Below the pieces are notes generated by a model that did not search any database, was not told where the DNA came from, and worked only from the letters and a program-made list of their open reading frames with translations. Of a stretch of 64,000 nucleotides of DNA, positions 41,885-49,795 are shown piece after piece. Both the position numbers and the translations under genes were made by a program. How positions within the stretch are numbered: position 1 is the stretch's first letter; every line of letters starts with the position of its first letter. Source of the DNA: Streptomyces tailanensis (GTDB lineage Bacteria > Actinomycetota > Actinomycetes > Streptomycetales > Streptomycetaceae); NCBI RefSeq assembly GCF_008386495.1, contig NZ_VTHJ01000014.1, positions 86,470 to 150,469 on the forward strand. The letters are read 5' to 3'.

Positions 41885-42376
41885 ATGATCACGACATCCG
41901 ACCCCTGGCAAGAGCACAGCCCCGGAGTGCTTCTCATCCTCCTGCTCACCGGAGCGGCGACCCTGCTGGGCCTCACCGTCTACCTGTGCTCACAGTTCGC
42001 ACGGCACGCCCGCCGGAGGTACACCCCGTTCGCCGTATGGCGGGACATGTCCCTGGCGGCCGTCGCGGTGGCGCTCGCCCTCTATCTGTGGGGATGTCTC
42101 CACCTTCTCTTCCTCGAAGACGAGAAACAGGGCGAACCGTGCGAGCGGCAGCGCCCCGAGGGGATATCGAAACTGGTCGGCCGCCGAGCTGACTTCATCC
42201 CGCTGCGGCTCGTGTGCGAGGCGTCGAACGGCCGTGACTACTCCGTCGTCATCCCCGATTACATCAACCCGTCCGTCGCCGTCCTGCTGCTGCTCGGTCT
42301 CGTCTGCGCCGTCGTCTCCGCCGTTCTCCACCACAAGCAGCGCACGACAACACGGAAGAAAGGCCTGACCCGTTGA
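41885..42376 (+). CDS. Small membrane protein of the DUF1906 operon
   Basis: A 163-residue protein with three hydrophobic helices (VLLILLLTGAATLLGLTVYL near 15; MSLAAVAVALALYLWGCLHL near 55; VAVLLLLGLVCAVVSAVLHH near 130). Between the second and third lies a hydrophilic loop of about 50 residues with two Cys (GEPCERQRPEG, RLVCEASNG), probably outside. It starts 6 nt after the DUF1906 gene and its stop overlaps the next start. No family is recognised. Confidence 0.75.
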   Translation: MITTSDPWQEHSPGVLLILLLTGAATLLGLTVYLCSQFARHARRRYTPFAVWRDMSLAAVAVALALYLWGCLHLLFLEDEKQGEPCERQRPEGISKLVGRRADFIPLRLVCEASNGRDYSVVIPDYINPSVAVLLLLGLVCAVVSAVLHHKQRTTTRKKGLTR

Positions 42377-43122
42377 GTCACACCGATATGACCCGCAGAC
42401 ACGCTCTCACCGCGGCGGTCGGCGTCACAGCCGCCGTGAGCCTCGCCTCCACCGGTCTCCTCGCCACTCCGGCCATCGCCGCGCCCCAGCCTCTCAGGAA
42501 CGACGACCTGAAGGAGGCTCTGCGACGCGTCGAAGCTCGACGCCGCCGCCTCCTCACGGGCCGTCCGTCCGCCAACCGGTGGGAGATGCAGAAAGCCACG
42601 GACGACGGTGGTGACATCGTGACCCGTCACGTGGAAGGCACCGGCCTCAGCGTCACCGTACGCATGGGAGACACGGAAACGCTCCTGGTCCATGTGATCC
42701 GCCGATTCCACTACGAGGTCGACGCCCTCGGCCTGCACGGCGAGCCCAACCCGGTCGAAGGCTGGGTGGCACCGTCCGCGGTCCGAGACAGTTCGCTCCC
42801 AGAATCCAACCAGGCGTCCGGCACCGCCGTTGTGATCCGGCCGGACTTCTACCCGCCTGGGGTGCGGGGCGGCTTCAGCGCAGGACAGCAGCTGATCATC
42901 CGTGACATTGTCGCCGACACCGAGGGGGTCGTCCGCTGGGGTGGCGAGGACCGCCGCCCCTACGAGGGCCTGTTCTACCTCACTGTGCGCCCCGGCGACT
43001 CCCGTCTGGCACGGGTAGCGACCAAGGTCCGGACCTGGGACGAGACGCCTGGGCTGGGAGCCGGAGTCATGGCCGATATGACACAGCCCTCCCGACGTCG
43101 CCGCGCCGCGCAGTACCAGTGA
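42373..43122 (+). CDS. Tat-exported protein of the DUF1906 operon
   Basis: A 249-residue exported protein. TTG 42373 overlaps the previous stop (TTGA) and has AAAGG upstream; ATG 42388 is an alternative without a ribosome site. The signal has twin arginines (TRRHALTAAVGVT) and a cleavage site after ATPAIA. The mature domain (FHYEVDALGLHGEPNPVEGW, SLPESNQASGTAVVIRPDFYPPGV, VVRWGGEDRRPYEGLFYL) loosely resembles M15 D-Ala-D-Ala peptidases around SNxxSGTA, but the zinc His and Asp positions are Gln and Val, so catalysis is doubtful. A conserved accessory role beside DUF1906 is inferred. Confidence 0.7.
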   Translation: MSHTDMTRRHALTAAVGVTAAVSLASTGLLATPAIAAPQPLRNDDLKEALRRVEARRRRLLTGRPSANRWEMQKATDDGGDIVTRHVEGTGLSVTVRMGDTETLLVHVIRRFHYEVDALGLHGEPNPVEGWVAPSAVRDSSLPESNQASGTAVVIRPDFYPPGVRGGFSAGQQLIIRDIVADTEGVVRWGGEDRRPYEGLFYLTVRPGDSRLARVATKVRTWDETPGLGAGVMADMTQPSRRRRAAQYQ

Positions 43123-43273
43123 GCTTCGGCGGGCGTGCGCAGGCCGCCCGCCGACAGCCGCTTCAGCAGGCGTCGGGGTTATCGACCAGGGCGATTGCAA
43201 AGTCGTGGTGATCTCGCGGATGTGCAGGTCACGGCGGTATGACGATGCTGGTCGGGTGCGCGACCGGACGCAA

Positions 43274-43329
43274 CGAAGCTCCGTTGTGGAGGTGACCTTC
43301 CCAAGTCGCCGTCCCGCAACGGAGCTTCG
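43274..43329 (+). repeat. Long inverted repeat beside the IS remnant
   Basis: CGAAGCTCCGTTG (43274-43286) and CAACGGAGCTTCG (43317-43329) are perfect 13-bp inverted arms separated by 30 nt. The right arm abuts the start of the transposase remnant, so this may be the end structure of the element. The flanks 43123-43273 show no gene. Confidence 0.6.
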
Positions 43330-43530
43330 ATGTGCCGTCAGTCTGCCACCGTCTGTCTGGTCAAGTCGCCTACTCGTCAGCACCGTGCGATCGGCCCGCT
43401 GGCCGAGCGGCTGCGGGCACTGGCCGATCCGCGGTGCCGGCGCGGGAAGCGTCACCCCTTCGTGGCAGTGCTGCTGGTCGCCTGCTGCGCTGTGGTGACC
43501 GGCTCGCCGAGCTGCTGTTCTAGGAGATGG
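43330..43530 (+). pseudogene. ISAs1-family transposase, N-terminal remnant
   Basis: ATG 43330 encodes about 60 residues matching the start of ISAs1-type transposases (PLAERLRALADPRCRRGKRHPFVAVLLVACCAVVTG corresponds to the DPRxxRGxRHxLxxVLxxAxCAVLxG block). After TG the similarity is lost and the catalytic DDE region is absent. The remainder to 43671 shows no further transposase sequence. It is a dead fragment marking past insertion in the island. Confidence 0.75.
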
Positions 43531-43671
43531 CAGTCAGGTGAACGGACACGGTGGTGGGGCCGGAGGGGCGGCCTGATCCTTTGGCCGATTCCACTGACTC
43601 GCTTCTGCCGCACGAACGGCTACGGAGGAGGAGCCTAGGGGGTACCACTGACAATCGGACGGGCCTGTGGA

Positions 43672-43869
43672 CTACCGCAGACCGTCGACGAACGCCTGCC
43701 AGGCGGACGCGCCGACGGTCACGACGGGGCCGGACGGGTTCTTGCTGTCGCGGACCGGGACGGCACCGGTCGGGCAGCCGTGGGCCACCTCGACGCAGTC
43801 GCCACCGGTGTTTCCGCTGTAACTGGACTTACGCCACCGTGCGTTCCTCAGGCTGGGCCTGGTCTCCAT
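43672..43869 (-). CDS. DUF397 family protein
   Basis: A 65-residue small protein with the family pattern ARWRKSSYSG...GGDCVEVA...VPVRDSKNPSGPVV. DUF397 proteins almost always follow an XRE regulator, as here; its first 41 nt overlap the end of that gene in another frame. Members are thought to act as partners (BldB-like or antitoxin-like) of the regulator. Confidence in the family is high; the role is not proven. Confidence 0.93.
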   Translation of the reverse strand: METRPSLRNARWRKSSYSGNTGGDCVEVAHGCPTGAVPVRDSKNPSGPVVTVGASAWQAFVDGLR

Positions 43870-44677
43870 AGCGTTCCTCCATTACGCGGGCGATCAGTGC
43901 CGCGGAATCCTCTACGGAGAGGGCTGCGGCCTGTAGTCGAGCGTAACGGAGTGATGCCTCCCTGATGGTCTCGGGGTTAGCCGTCATATGGCCCGAGATC
44001 AGGTCCTCCGTGTAGACGATGTCCGGGTCGTCGTCGAAGCGGAGCAGGTTGAACGAACCGGCCAGACTGGCGTGTTCACCCGCCGAGTTCGGCAGCACCT
44101 GAATGTGCATCCAGCGATGACCCGTGAACTCCAACAAACGGGCCAGTTGGCGCCGCATGACGTCACGGCCGCCGATCGGCCGGAGCAGCGCCGCCTCGTC
44201 CAGAACCGCCCAGGCGAGGGGCGGCTGCTCACGCTCCAGGATGCGCTGGCGCTCCACACGGGCCGCCACCAAGCCCTCCAGGTCGTCCGGCATGCCGGTG
44301 GCCAGCACCGCCCGCGCGTACTCCTCCGTCTGCAGCAGCCCGTACACCAACTGGGCCTGGTACGTGGAGATGTACGTCGCCTTCGCCTCCATCTCCGCGT
44401 ACGGCTGGAACCAGGTGGGCAGTTGGCTGCGCAGCACCAGGCCGACCAGCCGGGAGAAGACGCCGTCCGTGCCGAGGGCGGCATCGACGCGTTCGGAGAA
44501 GTCGCGGGTGGGGACCTTCTTCGTGGTCTCGATCTGGCCGACCAGCGAGCCCGTGCAGAAGATGATGTCGCCGAGCTGGCCCTGTGTCAGGCCGTGGGCC
44601 TCGCGCTGGCGGCGCAGTTCCCAGCCGTAGTAGTCGAGCGGGGAAGCGGTGGGATCGAGGATCTGGATGTTGGCCAC
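43829..44677 (-). CDS. XRE-family regulator with DUF5753 domain
   Basis: A 282-residue DNA-binding protein. GTG 44677 has GGAGGT at 7 nt. The N-terminal HTH (WELRRQREAHGLTQGQLGDIIFCTGSLVGQIE) is followed by the DUF5753 region (YGLLQTEEYARAVL, VERQRILERE, HIQVLPNSAGEHASLAGSFNLLRF). It overlaps the DUF397 gene and diverges from an ATPase gene with an 83-nt gap, the common Streptomyces regulator/partner/ATPase cassette. It probably regulates its own cassette. Confidence 0.93.
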   Translation of the reverse strand: MANIQILDPTASPLDYYGWELRRQREAHGLTQGQLGDIIFCTGSLVGQIETTKKVPTRDFSERVDAALGTDGVFSRLVGLVLRSQLPTWFQPYAEMEAKATYISTYQAQLVYGLLQTEEYARAVLATGMPDDLEGLVAARVERQRILEREQPPLAWAVLDEAALLRPIGGRDVMRRQLARLLEFTGHRWMHIQVLPNSAGEHASLAGSFNLLRFDDDPDIVYTEDLISGHMTANPETIREASLRYARLQAAALSVEDSAALIARVMEERYGDQAQPEERTVA

Positions 44678-44760
44678 AACGGCACCTCCGGCCTGCAACG
44701 CCTCACGGCGTTCGTTTCGTTGCGTAGCCGAGCGTATGCGGTGCGTCGCACTCTGGTGAC

Positions 44761-45177
44761 ATGAATCACGTAACTGCTCCGCAGGAAGCGGACTTTCAGC
44801 CGCAGTACCGCGCCGAGTTCACGCTGGGCGAGCACTCGGCACGCCACCTGCGCCGCATCCTGCGGCTCTATCTGAGGGGCTCGGGCCTGCTCGAACTGGT
44901 CGACGCGGCCGAACTGGCGTTGACGGAGCTCCTGGCCAACGTCGTCCGGCACGTACCCGGCCGCCGCTGCGGCATCTGCTTTCTGTTGCTGCCCGGCGCG
45001 GTGCGGGTGGAGGTCTGCGACAGCTGCCCGCGGCTGCCGGTCCCGGGCAGCGGGGACGCGCTCTCCGACAGCGGGCGCGGCCTGCTTCTCGTCGATGCGG
45101 TCACCGACCGGTGGGGCGTGACGTCGCGCCCCACCGGAGGAGGCAAGACGGTGTGGTTCGAGTGCCGGGCCAAGTAG
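44761..45177 (+). CDS. RsbW-like ATP-binding protein (anti-sigma-type HATPase)
   Basis: A 138-residue single HATPase_c domain. The N box is ELALTELLANVVRHV, the G1 box is VCDSCPRLP (a divergent form of D-x-G), and G2 is SDSGRGLLLVDAVTDRWG. ATG 44761 has no strong ribosome site. Such proteins bind ATP and may sequester sigma factors or partner the neighbouring XRE/DUF397 pair; which applies here cannot be told. Confidence 0.9.
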   Translation: MNHVTAPQEADFQPQYRAEFTLGEHSARHLRRILRLYLRGSGLLELVDAAELALTELLANVVRHVPGRRCGICFLLLPGAVRVEVCDSCPRLPVPGSGDALSDSGRGLLLVDAVTDRWGVTSRPTGGGKTVWFECRAK

Positions 45178-45217
45178 TCAGCGGGGCCAGGCAGTCGATC
45201 GAGGGTTCCTGCCTGGC

Positions 45218-46348
45218 TCAGCCGGGCTTGTTGTTCGCCCTCCGCTCCCTGGCCGCCGCGCGGCGGATCTCCTCCTGATCCCACAGGGCCTTCAGCTCAA
45301 GGGTCCGTTCGTCGAGTTCGATCGGCGCGTCCTCGTCCTCCTCCGTCCACAGCCCCTGCTCCTTCAGCTGCCGGGTGTGGACCTCCACGGGCGGCTCCGG
45401 GTCGAAGTCGCTGGGCCGGGGGCCCTCCGGACCGTCGGGTCCGATACGGATCAGCCGCTCGACGCGGGTGACACGGAAACGGGTCCCGTCGATGCTCAGA
45501 CTGTTGCCGCGCTTCTCGTCCAACCGGTCGGCCGCTCGCGCGTACTCAGCCTTCTTCTCGTCCGACAGCCGCAGTGTGAACGGCCCCATGACCCGCAGCC
45601 ATGTCGCCAGGCTGTCGCGTGCCCCCTGCGGTGTGGCGTGCGATGCCCCGGGGTTGTGTGACCTCCACTCCCCGTCCACGCGCTCGGCGGTCATGAACAC
45701 CGCCGGCAGCAGCACACCGCCCGGGTAGGTCACAGCGGCATGCCGTGCGTCGGCCAGTACGTCGTCCGGTGTGCCGGAGGCGGATGCGACGAGCTGCAGG
45801 AGATCAAATTTGAGCAGGCTGTCGGACAGCCCGGCGCTGGTGTACGGATCGACGACGAAGCCCTTGGTGCGTGACCGCACACGGTAGGCCTCACCGACCT
45901 CCGCCGGGTCGGGATCCGAGGGCCGGGGCGGTTCGGGCCCGCCGCTTCCCATGCGGATGAACTTCGAGGCCCGCACGATGCGGAACCGTTCGCCGCGGAC
46001 ACGGAGGTCGTCGACGACTTCCCGGTCCATACGCAGGGCGGCCGCCATCCACGCCTTCTGCGCCTTCGCGTCGCCGGCTTTCTCGGCTTCCGCGGAGCGC
46101 CTCCGGAAGTGCGACCCCAGCATGTCCCTGGAGCCCTGCGGGGTGTCGCTGCCGTACTCGGACAGCTCCCAGCCTCCGGCGTCGAGCTCCCGCGCATGGA
46201 AGAACTCCCCGAGGCCCACAACCATCAGCCCGGAATACCGCTCCCGCGCCTCCCATGCCTCCTGCTCGGCGAATGCCGCGATGGGGCCTTCCTGCGGGGC
46301 GACCCGGAAGGTCAGATAACCAGGCACCCTGTCTTCGTAACCGGTCAT
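45218..46348 (-). CDS. DUF5954 family protein
   Basis: A 376-residue cytoplasmic protein beginning MTGYEDRVPGYLTFRVAPQEGPIAAFAEQEAWEARER in the usual family style (ATG 46348; weak ribosome site). It contains two similar halves, each with a RFR(I/V)xRxxxxIRxGxxGPExPRPSDxDP block (about residues 135-165 and 300-330), indicating an internal duplication. The C-terminus is acidic then basic. No enzymatic motif is seen and no function is known. Its 5' end faces the left end of the TnpB element. Confidence 0.85.
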   Translation of the reverse strand: MTGYEDRVPGYLTFRVAPQEGPIAAFAEQEAWEARERYSGLMVVGLGEFFHARELDAGGWELSEYGSDTPQGSRDMLGSHFRRRSAEAEKAGDAKAQKAWMAAALRMDREVVDDLRVRGERFRIVRASKFIRMGSGGPEPPRPSDPDPAEVGEAYRVRSRTKGFVVDPYTSAGLSDSLLKFDLLQLVASASGTPDDVLADARHAAVTYPGGVLLPAVFMTAERVDGEWRSHNPGASHATPQGARDSLATWLRVMGPFTLRLSDEKKAEYARAADRLDEKRGNSLSIDGTRFRVTRVERLIRIGPDGPEGPRPSDFDPEPPVEVHTRQLKEQGLWTEEDEDAPIELDERTLELKALWDQEEIRRAAARERRANNKPG

Positions 46349-46419
46349 GTACTGAATGTGCCCGATTCCGGGGCGACTTCGCCGGAGAACGGGGGAATCA
46401 CCTATTTCTTGCGAGGATG

Positions 46420-47926
46420 CCCCGGCGTTCACGCCGGGGGGGAATCGCATCTCGTGACGGTGACGCGGAGCGTCGCCGTGTCCGGTCTCCCGGGGCGCGG
46501 AGCGCCCGCAAGACCGCCGAGGGCGAGCCGAAAAAACGGACGCGCGTGCCCATGTTCGCTGGTTGTGGTGACTGTGGCGTGATGGGGCACGGGTGTACGT
46601 GTATCGCACGTACGGTCTCGTCATGGAAGCCGGGATGAGCGGGCGGGGTGTGGGAGGGGGTGTCGTGCTGGTGGTGAAGGAGGGTGGGGAGGGCGGGCAT
46701 GCCCGGTACACGTTTCGGCTGCGTGTGTCGTCGACCGCCCTTACGCAGCTGCTGGCGGAGTGGGACCGGTGCCGGTGGATCTGGAACGAGTGCGTGGCCA
46801 AGTCCAGGGCTGTGTACGCGCACAACAAGGCGCACCCTGAAGAGAAACTGACGTGCGGCCCGGCCCAGCTCGACAAGATGCTGACCGAGGCCCGCGCGCG
46901 CACGCCGTGGCTGCGTGAAGGCAGTTCGGTGCCGCAGCAGCAGATCATCCGGGACTTCGGCACGTCGCGTGCGAAGGCGCAGAAGGACATCAAGGAACGC
47001 ATGCCACTCAAGCAGCGGGCCGGGATGCCCAAGCACAAGAAGAAGCGCGAGGCCGACCCGACGCTGAACTACACCAAGCGTGGCTTCCGTCTCAAGGACG
47101 GCCGCCTGCACCTGGCGGGCGGCATCGTGCTGAGGGTGGTGTGGTCGCGCGAGTTGCCCGCCGAGCCGTCCAGTGTGCGCGTGTACCGCGACAGCCTCGG
47201 CCACTGGTACGCCTCCTTCGTCGTGCCCGCCGAAGTCCAGCCGCTTCCCGCCACCGGCGCGGTGATCGGTATCGACTGGGGCGTGAAGGAGACCGCGACC
47301 ACCACCAGCGGCGCCCACGATCTCCCGCACGCCCAGCACGGCCGCAAGGCCCAGCAGAAGCTGTCGCGGTACGACCGGATGATGGCCCGCCGCAAACCCG
47401 CCAAGGGACAGGCGGCCTCGAAGGGCTACCGCGAGGCCAGACACCTGCGGGCGAAGGCGTGCAAGAAGATCGCCCGGCAGCGGCAAGACACCGGCCGCAA
47501 GTGGGCGAAGAAGGTCGTGACCGACCACGACGCCATCGCGGTGGAGGACTTCAAACCGAAGTTCCTCACCAGGACGTCGATGGCGCGCAAGGCGGCCGAC
47601 GCCGCGATCGGCGCCACCAAGCAGGCCCTGATCGAGATGGGCCGCAAGCACGGGCGGGACATCCGTCTCGTGCACCCGCCGTACACCACCATGGACTGCG
47701 CCTCGTGCGGAGCGAGAACCAAGCACGCACTGCCGCTGTCCGAACGCACCTACACCTGCACCGCGTGCGGAGCCGTCTCCTCCAGGGACAAGAACTCCGC
47801 CCGCGTGATGCTCCTCCGGGCAGGTCTGAACCCGGCTGGTGTCGAGGGCATAAGACCACCCGGAGCGCCGCTCCGGGAGGCGGCCTGAGCCAGGAATCCC
47901 CTCCCAACAGGGAGGGGAGCATTCAA
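46420..47926 (+). mobile_element. IS200/IS605-group element carrying only tnpB
   Basis: The element has no terminal inverted repeats. Subterminal hairpins CCCCGGCG-ttca-CGCCGGGG (46420-46439) and CCCCTCCC-aaca-GGGAGGGG (47898-47917) fit the left and right ends. The right end closes with GAGCATTCAA; TCAA (47923-47926) equals the right cleavage motif known from IS608. The left boundary is uncertain by tens of bases. No TnpA (Y1 transposase) is present, so mobility would need one in trans. The 46440-46664 leader contains small GC hairpins and no gene. Confidence 0.72.
46665..47888 (+). CDS. tnpB: TnpB RNA-guided endonuclease
   Basis: A 407-residue nuclease from GTG 46665, chosen for GGGAGGGGG upstream (other in-frame starts exist at 46593 and 46623). 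RuvC residues appear intact: Asp in IGIDWGVKET, Glu in AVEDFKPKF and Asp in SRDKNSARVM. A zinc finger lies between (CASCG...CTACG). The N-terminal RNA/DNA-binding part (WDRCRWIWNECVAKSR) is normal. TnpB uses an RNA from the element's right end to cut DNA matching the flank, favouring retention of the element. The gene looks complete. Confidence 0.93.
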   Translation: MLVVKEGGEGGHARYTFRLRVSSTALTQLLAEWDRCRWIWNECVAKSRAVYAHNKAHPEEKLTCGPAQLDKMLTEARARTPWLREGSSVPQQQIIRDFGTSRAKAQKDIKERMPLKQRAGMPKHKKKREADPTLNYTKRGFRLKDGRLHLAGGIVLRVVWSRELPAEPSSVRVYRDSLGHWYASFVVPAEVQPLPATGAVIGIDWGVKETATTTSGAHDLPHAQHGRKAQQKLSRYDRMMARRKPAKGQAASKGYREARHLRAKACKKIARQRQDTGRKWAKKVVTDHDAIAVEDFKPKFLTRTSMARKAADAAIGATKQALIEMGRKHGRDIRLVHPPYTTMDCASCGARTKHALPLSERTYTCTACGAVSSRDKNSARVMLLRAGLNPAGVEGIRPPGAPLREAA

Positions 47927-47946
47927 ACCAACTCGGCCAGCACCGC
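47840..47946 (+). ncRNA. Predicted omega/reRNA with guide, at the right end of the TnpB element
   Basis: In known TnpB elements the guide RNA overlaps the tnpB 3' end, runs through the right-end hairpins and ends with about 16-20 nt of flanking DNA as guide. Here a hairpin GGAGCGCCGCTCC-type structure near the tnpB stop and the right-end hairpin fit. The scaffold would end at 47926 and the guide would be 47927-47946, antisense to the last codons of the adjacent hydrolase. The 5' limit is a guess. Confidence 0.55.
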
Positions 47947-48741
47947 ATCTGTGAACGGCGTCCACGCCTCAACCGCCCACGGCCCGAACGCCCGGTCCGT
48001 CAACGCCACGCAGGCCACGCCCGCCGCCGGGTCGATCCACAGGAACGTACCCGACTGCCCGAAGTGCCCGAAGGTCCCCGGGGACGACGAAGTTCCCGTC
48101 CAGTGGGGCGACTTGGCGTCGCGGATCTCGAAGCCGAGGCCCCAGTCGTTGGGGTTCTGGTGGCCGTAGCCCGGCAGCACGCCCTTCGTTCCCGGGTACT
48201 GTACGGTCATCGCCTCGGCGACCGTGCGCGGGTCGAGCAGCCGGGGGGCCTGCACCTCGGCGGCGAACCGTACGAGGTCGTCCACGGTCGAGACGCCGTC
48301 CTTGGCCGGAGAGCCGTCGAGCGTGGTGGCCGCCATCCCCAGCGGTGCCAGCACCGCCTGCCGCAGATACTCCGCGAACGGGATGTCCGTCGCCTTGGCG
48401 ACATGGTCCCCGAGCACCTCGAACCCGGCGTTGGAGTACAGCCGCCGCCCCCCGGGCGCCGCCGTCACCCGGTGCTCGTCGAAGGCCAGCCCCGAAGTGT
48501 GCGCGAGCAGATGCCGTACGGTCGCCCCCTCCGGCCCCGCCGGCTCGTCCAGCTCGATCGCCCCCTCCTCGTATGCGACGAGCACGGCGTACGCGGCGAG
48601 CGGTTTGGTGACCGAGGCCAGCGGGAACCGGTGCCCGAGCGGGCCATGGGCCCCCAGTACGGTGCCGTCCGCGCGCACGACGGCCGCGGCGGCGGTGGGT
48701 ACCGGCCAGTTCTCGATCAGGGCGAGGCTCTGCAAGGACAT
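47923..48741 (-). CDS. Serine hydrolase, beta-lactamase/DD-peptidase family
   Basis: A 272-residue protein without a signal peptide. Motifs: SxxK as SVTK (about residue 43), YxN as YSN (about 102) and HFGQSG in place of KTG. The gene body is intact, but its TGA stop (47925-47923) lies in the TCAA end of the TnpB element, so the insertion has replaced the last few native codons. The decayed copy at 35081-35226 keeps a different end (SEIGR then TAA). The GNAT gene lies upstream on the same strand with a 19-nt gap. Confidence 0.9.
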   Translation of the reverse strand: MSLQSLALIENWPVPTAAAAVVRADGTVLGAHGPLGHRFPLASVTKPLAAYAVLVAYEEGAIELDEPAGPEGATVRHLLAHTSGLAFDEHRVTAAPGGRRLYSNAGFEVLGDHVAKATDIPFAEYLRQAVLAPLGMAATTLDGSPAKDGVSTVDDLVRFAAEVQAPRLLDPRTVAEAMTVQYPGTKGVLPGYGHQNPNDWGLGFEIRDAKSPHWTGTSSSPGTFGHFGQSGTFLWIDPAAGVACVALTDRAFGPWAVEAWTPFTDAVLAELV

Positions 48742-48760
48742 GTGTACGAGACTATGCGGC

Positions 48761-49231
48761 TCAGAGGTTCAGCCGCATCGAGGGGTCCGGCTTGCGGACG
48801 AAGCCCAGGGAAGCGTAGAGCGGCTCGGCCTCGGCGGACGCGTTCAGATCGACCTGGGCGACGCCTTTCGCGCGGAACCAGTCCAGGAGGACCTCCATGC
48901 AGGCGCGGGCGTGGCCCCGGCGCCGGGAGTCGGGGTCGGTGGCGACGCTGAACACATACCCGACGGAGCCGTGCGGGTTCCCGGCCCGCCCGATGCGGTA
49001 CTCGATGGTCCCGGCCACCAGCGTGGCGAGGGCGCCCGGCTGCTCCGTATGGTCGATCACGAAGGCCGCGAAGTCCCCGTCCGGGTCGGCGAGTCTGCGG
49101 CGTACCGTCGGCAGGGACTCCTCGTGCCAGTCGGTGGAGCGGTCCGCTCCGCGCAGCGAGTCGATCATCACCTGACGCAGCCGGAGCACTTCCTCCGCGT
49201 CCTCGGCCGTGGCACGTCGTACGAGACTCAT
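48761..49231 (-). CDS. GNAT-family N-acetyltransferase
   Basis: A 156-residue acetyl-CoA-dependent transferase. ATG 49231 gives MSLVRRATAEDAEEVLRLR, the usual beta1-alpha1 start. Motif A is VFSVATDPDSRRRGHARACMEVLLDWF with the (Q/R)RRGHA acetyl-CoA loop, and AEPLYASLGFVR is motif B. The substrate is unknown. It precedes the serine hydrolase and is probably cotranscribed with it. Confidence 0.93.
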   Translation of the reverse strand: MSLVRRATAEDAEEVLRLRQVMIDSLRGADRSTDWHEESLPTVRRRLADPDGDFAAFVIDHTEQPGALATLVAGTIEYRIGRAGNPHGSVGYVFSVATDPDSRRRGHARACMEVLLDWFRAKGVAQVDLNASAEAEPLYASLGFVRKPDPSMRLNL

Positions 49232-49327
49232 GATCGGCACGGTAGTCAGCCAACTCGCCGGATGTCGCCGGAATTTCATCGGATTCCGCTTGCTTGGAGC
49301 GCACTCCAGGGTTTTAGCGTTGAGGCC

Positions 49328-49795
49328 ATGACGGTGGTGGAGACGACGACAGGTACCAGGACCGAGAACTGCGCCGGACTGCCCTTGTACGAGCGGCGGC
49401 CGGAAGGACAGGACAAGTACACGATCAGCGAGGTCGCCACCCTCACGGGACTGACGGCGCACACCCTGCGCTGGTACGAGCGGATCGGCCTGATGCCGCA
49501 CATCGACCGCTCCCACACCGGCCAGCGCCGCTACCGCAACCGCGACCTCGACTGGCTCGACCTCGTCGGCAAGCTCCGGCTCACCGGTATGCCGGTCGCC
49601 GACATGGTCCGGTACGCGGAACTCGTGCGCGAGGGCGACCACACCTACGCCGAGCGCTTCGACCTCCTCAAGTCGACCCGGGAGGACGTCCTGGCCCGGA
49701 TCGCCGAGCTCCAGGACACCCTGAGCGTGCTCGACCGGAAGATCAATTTCTATGCGGACGCCGGGCAGGCCCTGGCGTCGGAGAGGGCCTCATGA
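49328..49795 (+). CDS. MerR-family transcriptional regulator
   Basis: A 155-residue regulator (ATG 49328). The winged HTH is YTISEVATLTGLTAHTLRWYERIGLMPHIDRS, with RRYRNRDLDWLDLV completing the domain, then a long dimerisation helix (AERFDLLKSTREDVLARIAELQDTLSVLDRKI). Few cysteines suggest a non-metal inducer. Its stop overlaps the aldo/keto reductase start (ATGA), so it regulates an operon that contains itself. Confidence 0.93.
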   Translation: MTVVETTTGTRTENCAGLPLYERRPEGQDKYTISEVATLTGLTAHTLRWYERIGLMPHIDRSHTGQRRYRNRDLDWLDLVGKLRLTGMPVADMVRYAELVREGDHTYAERFDLLKSTREDVLARIAELQDTLSVLDRKINFYADAGQALASERAS

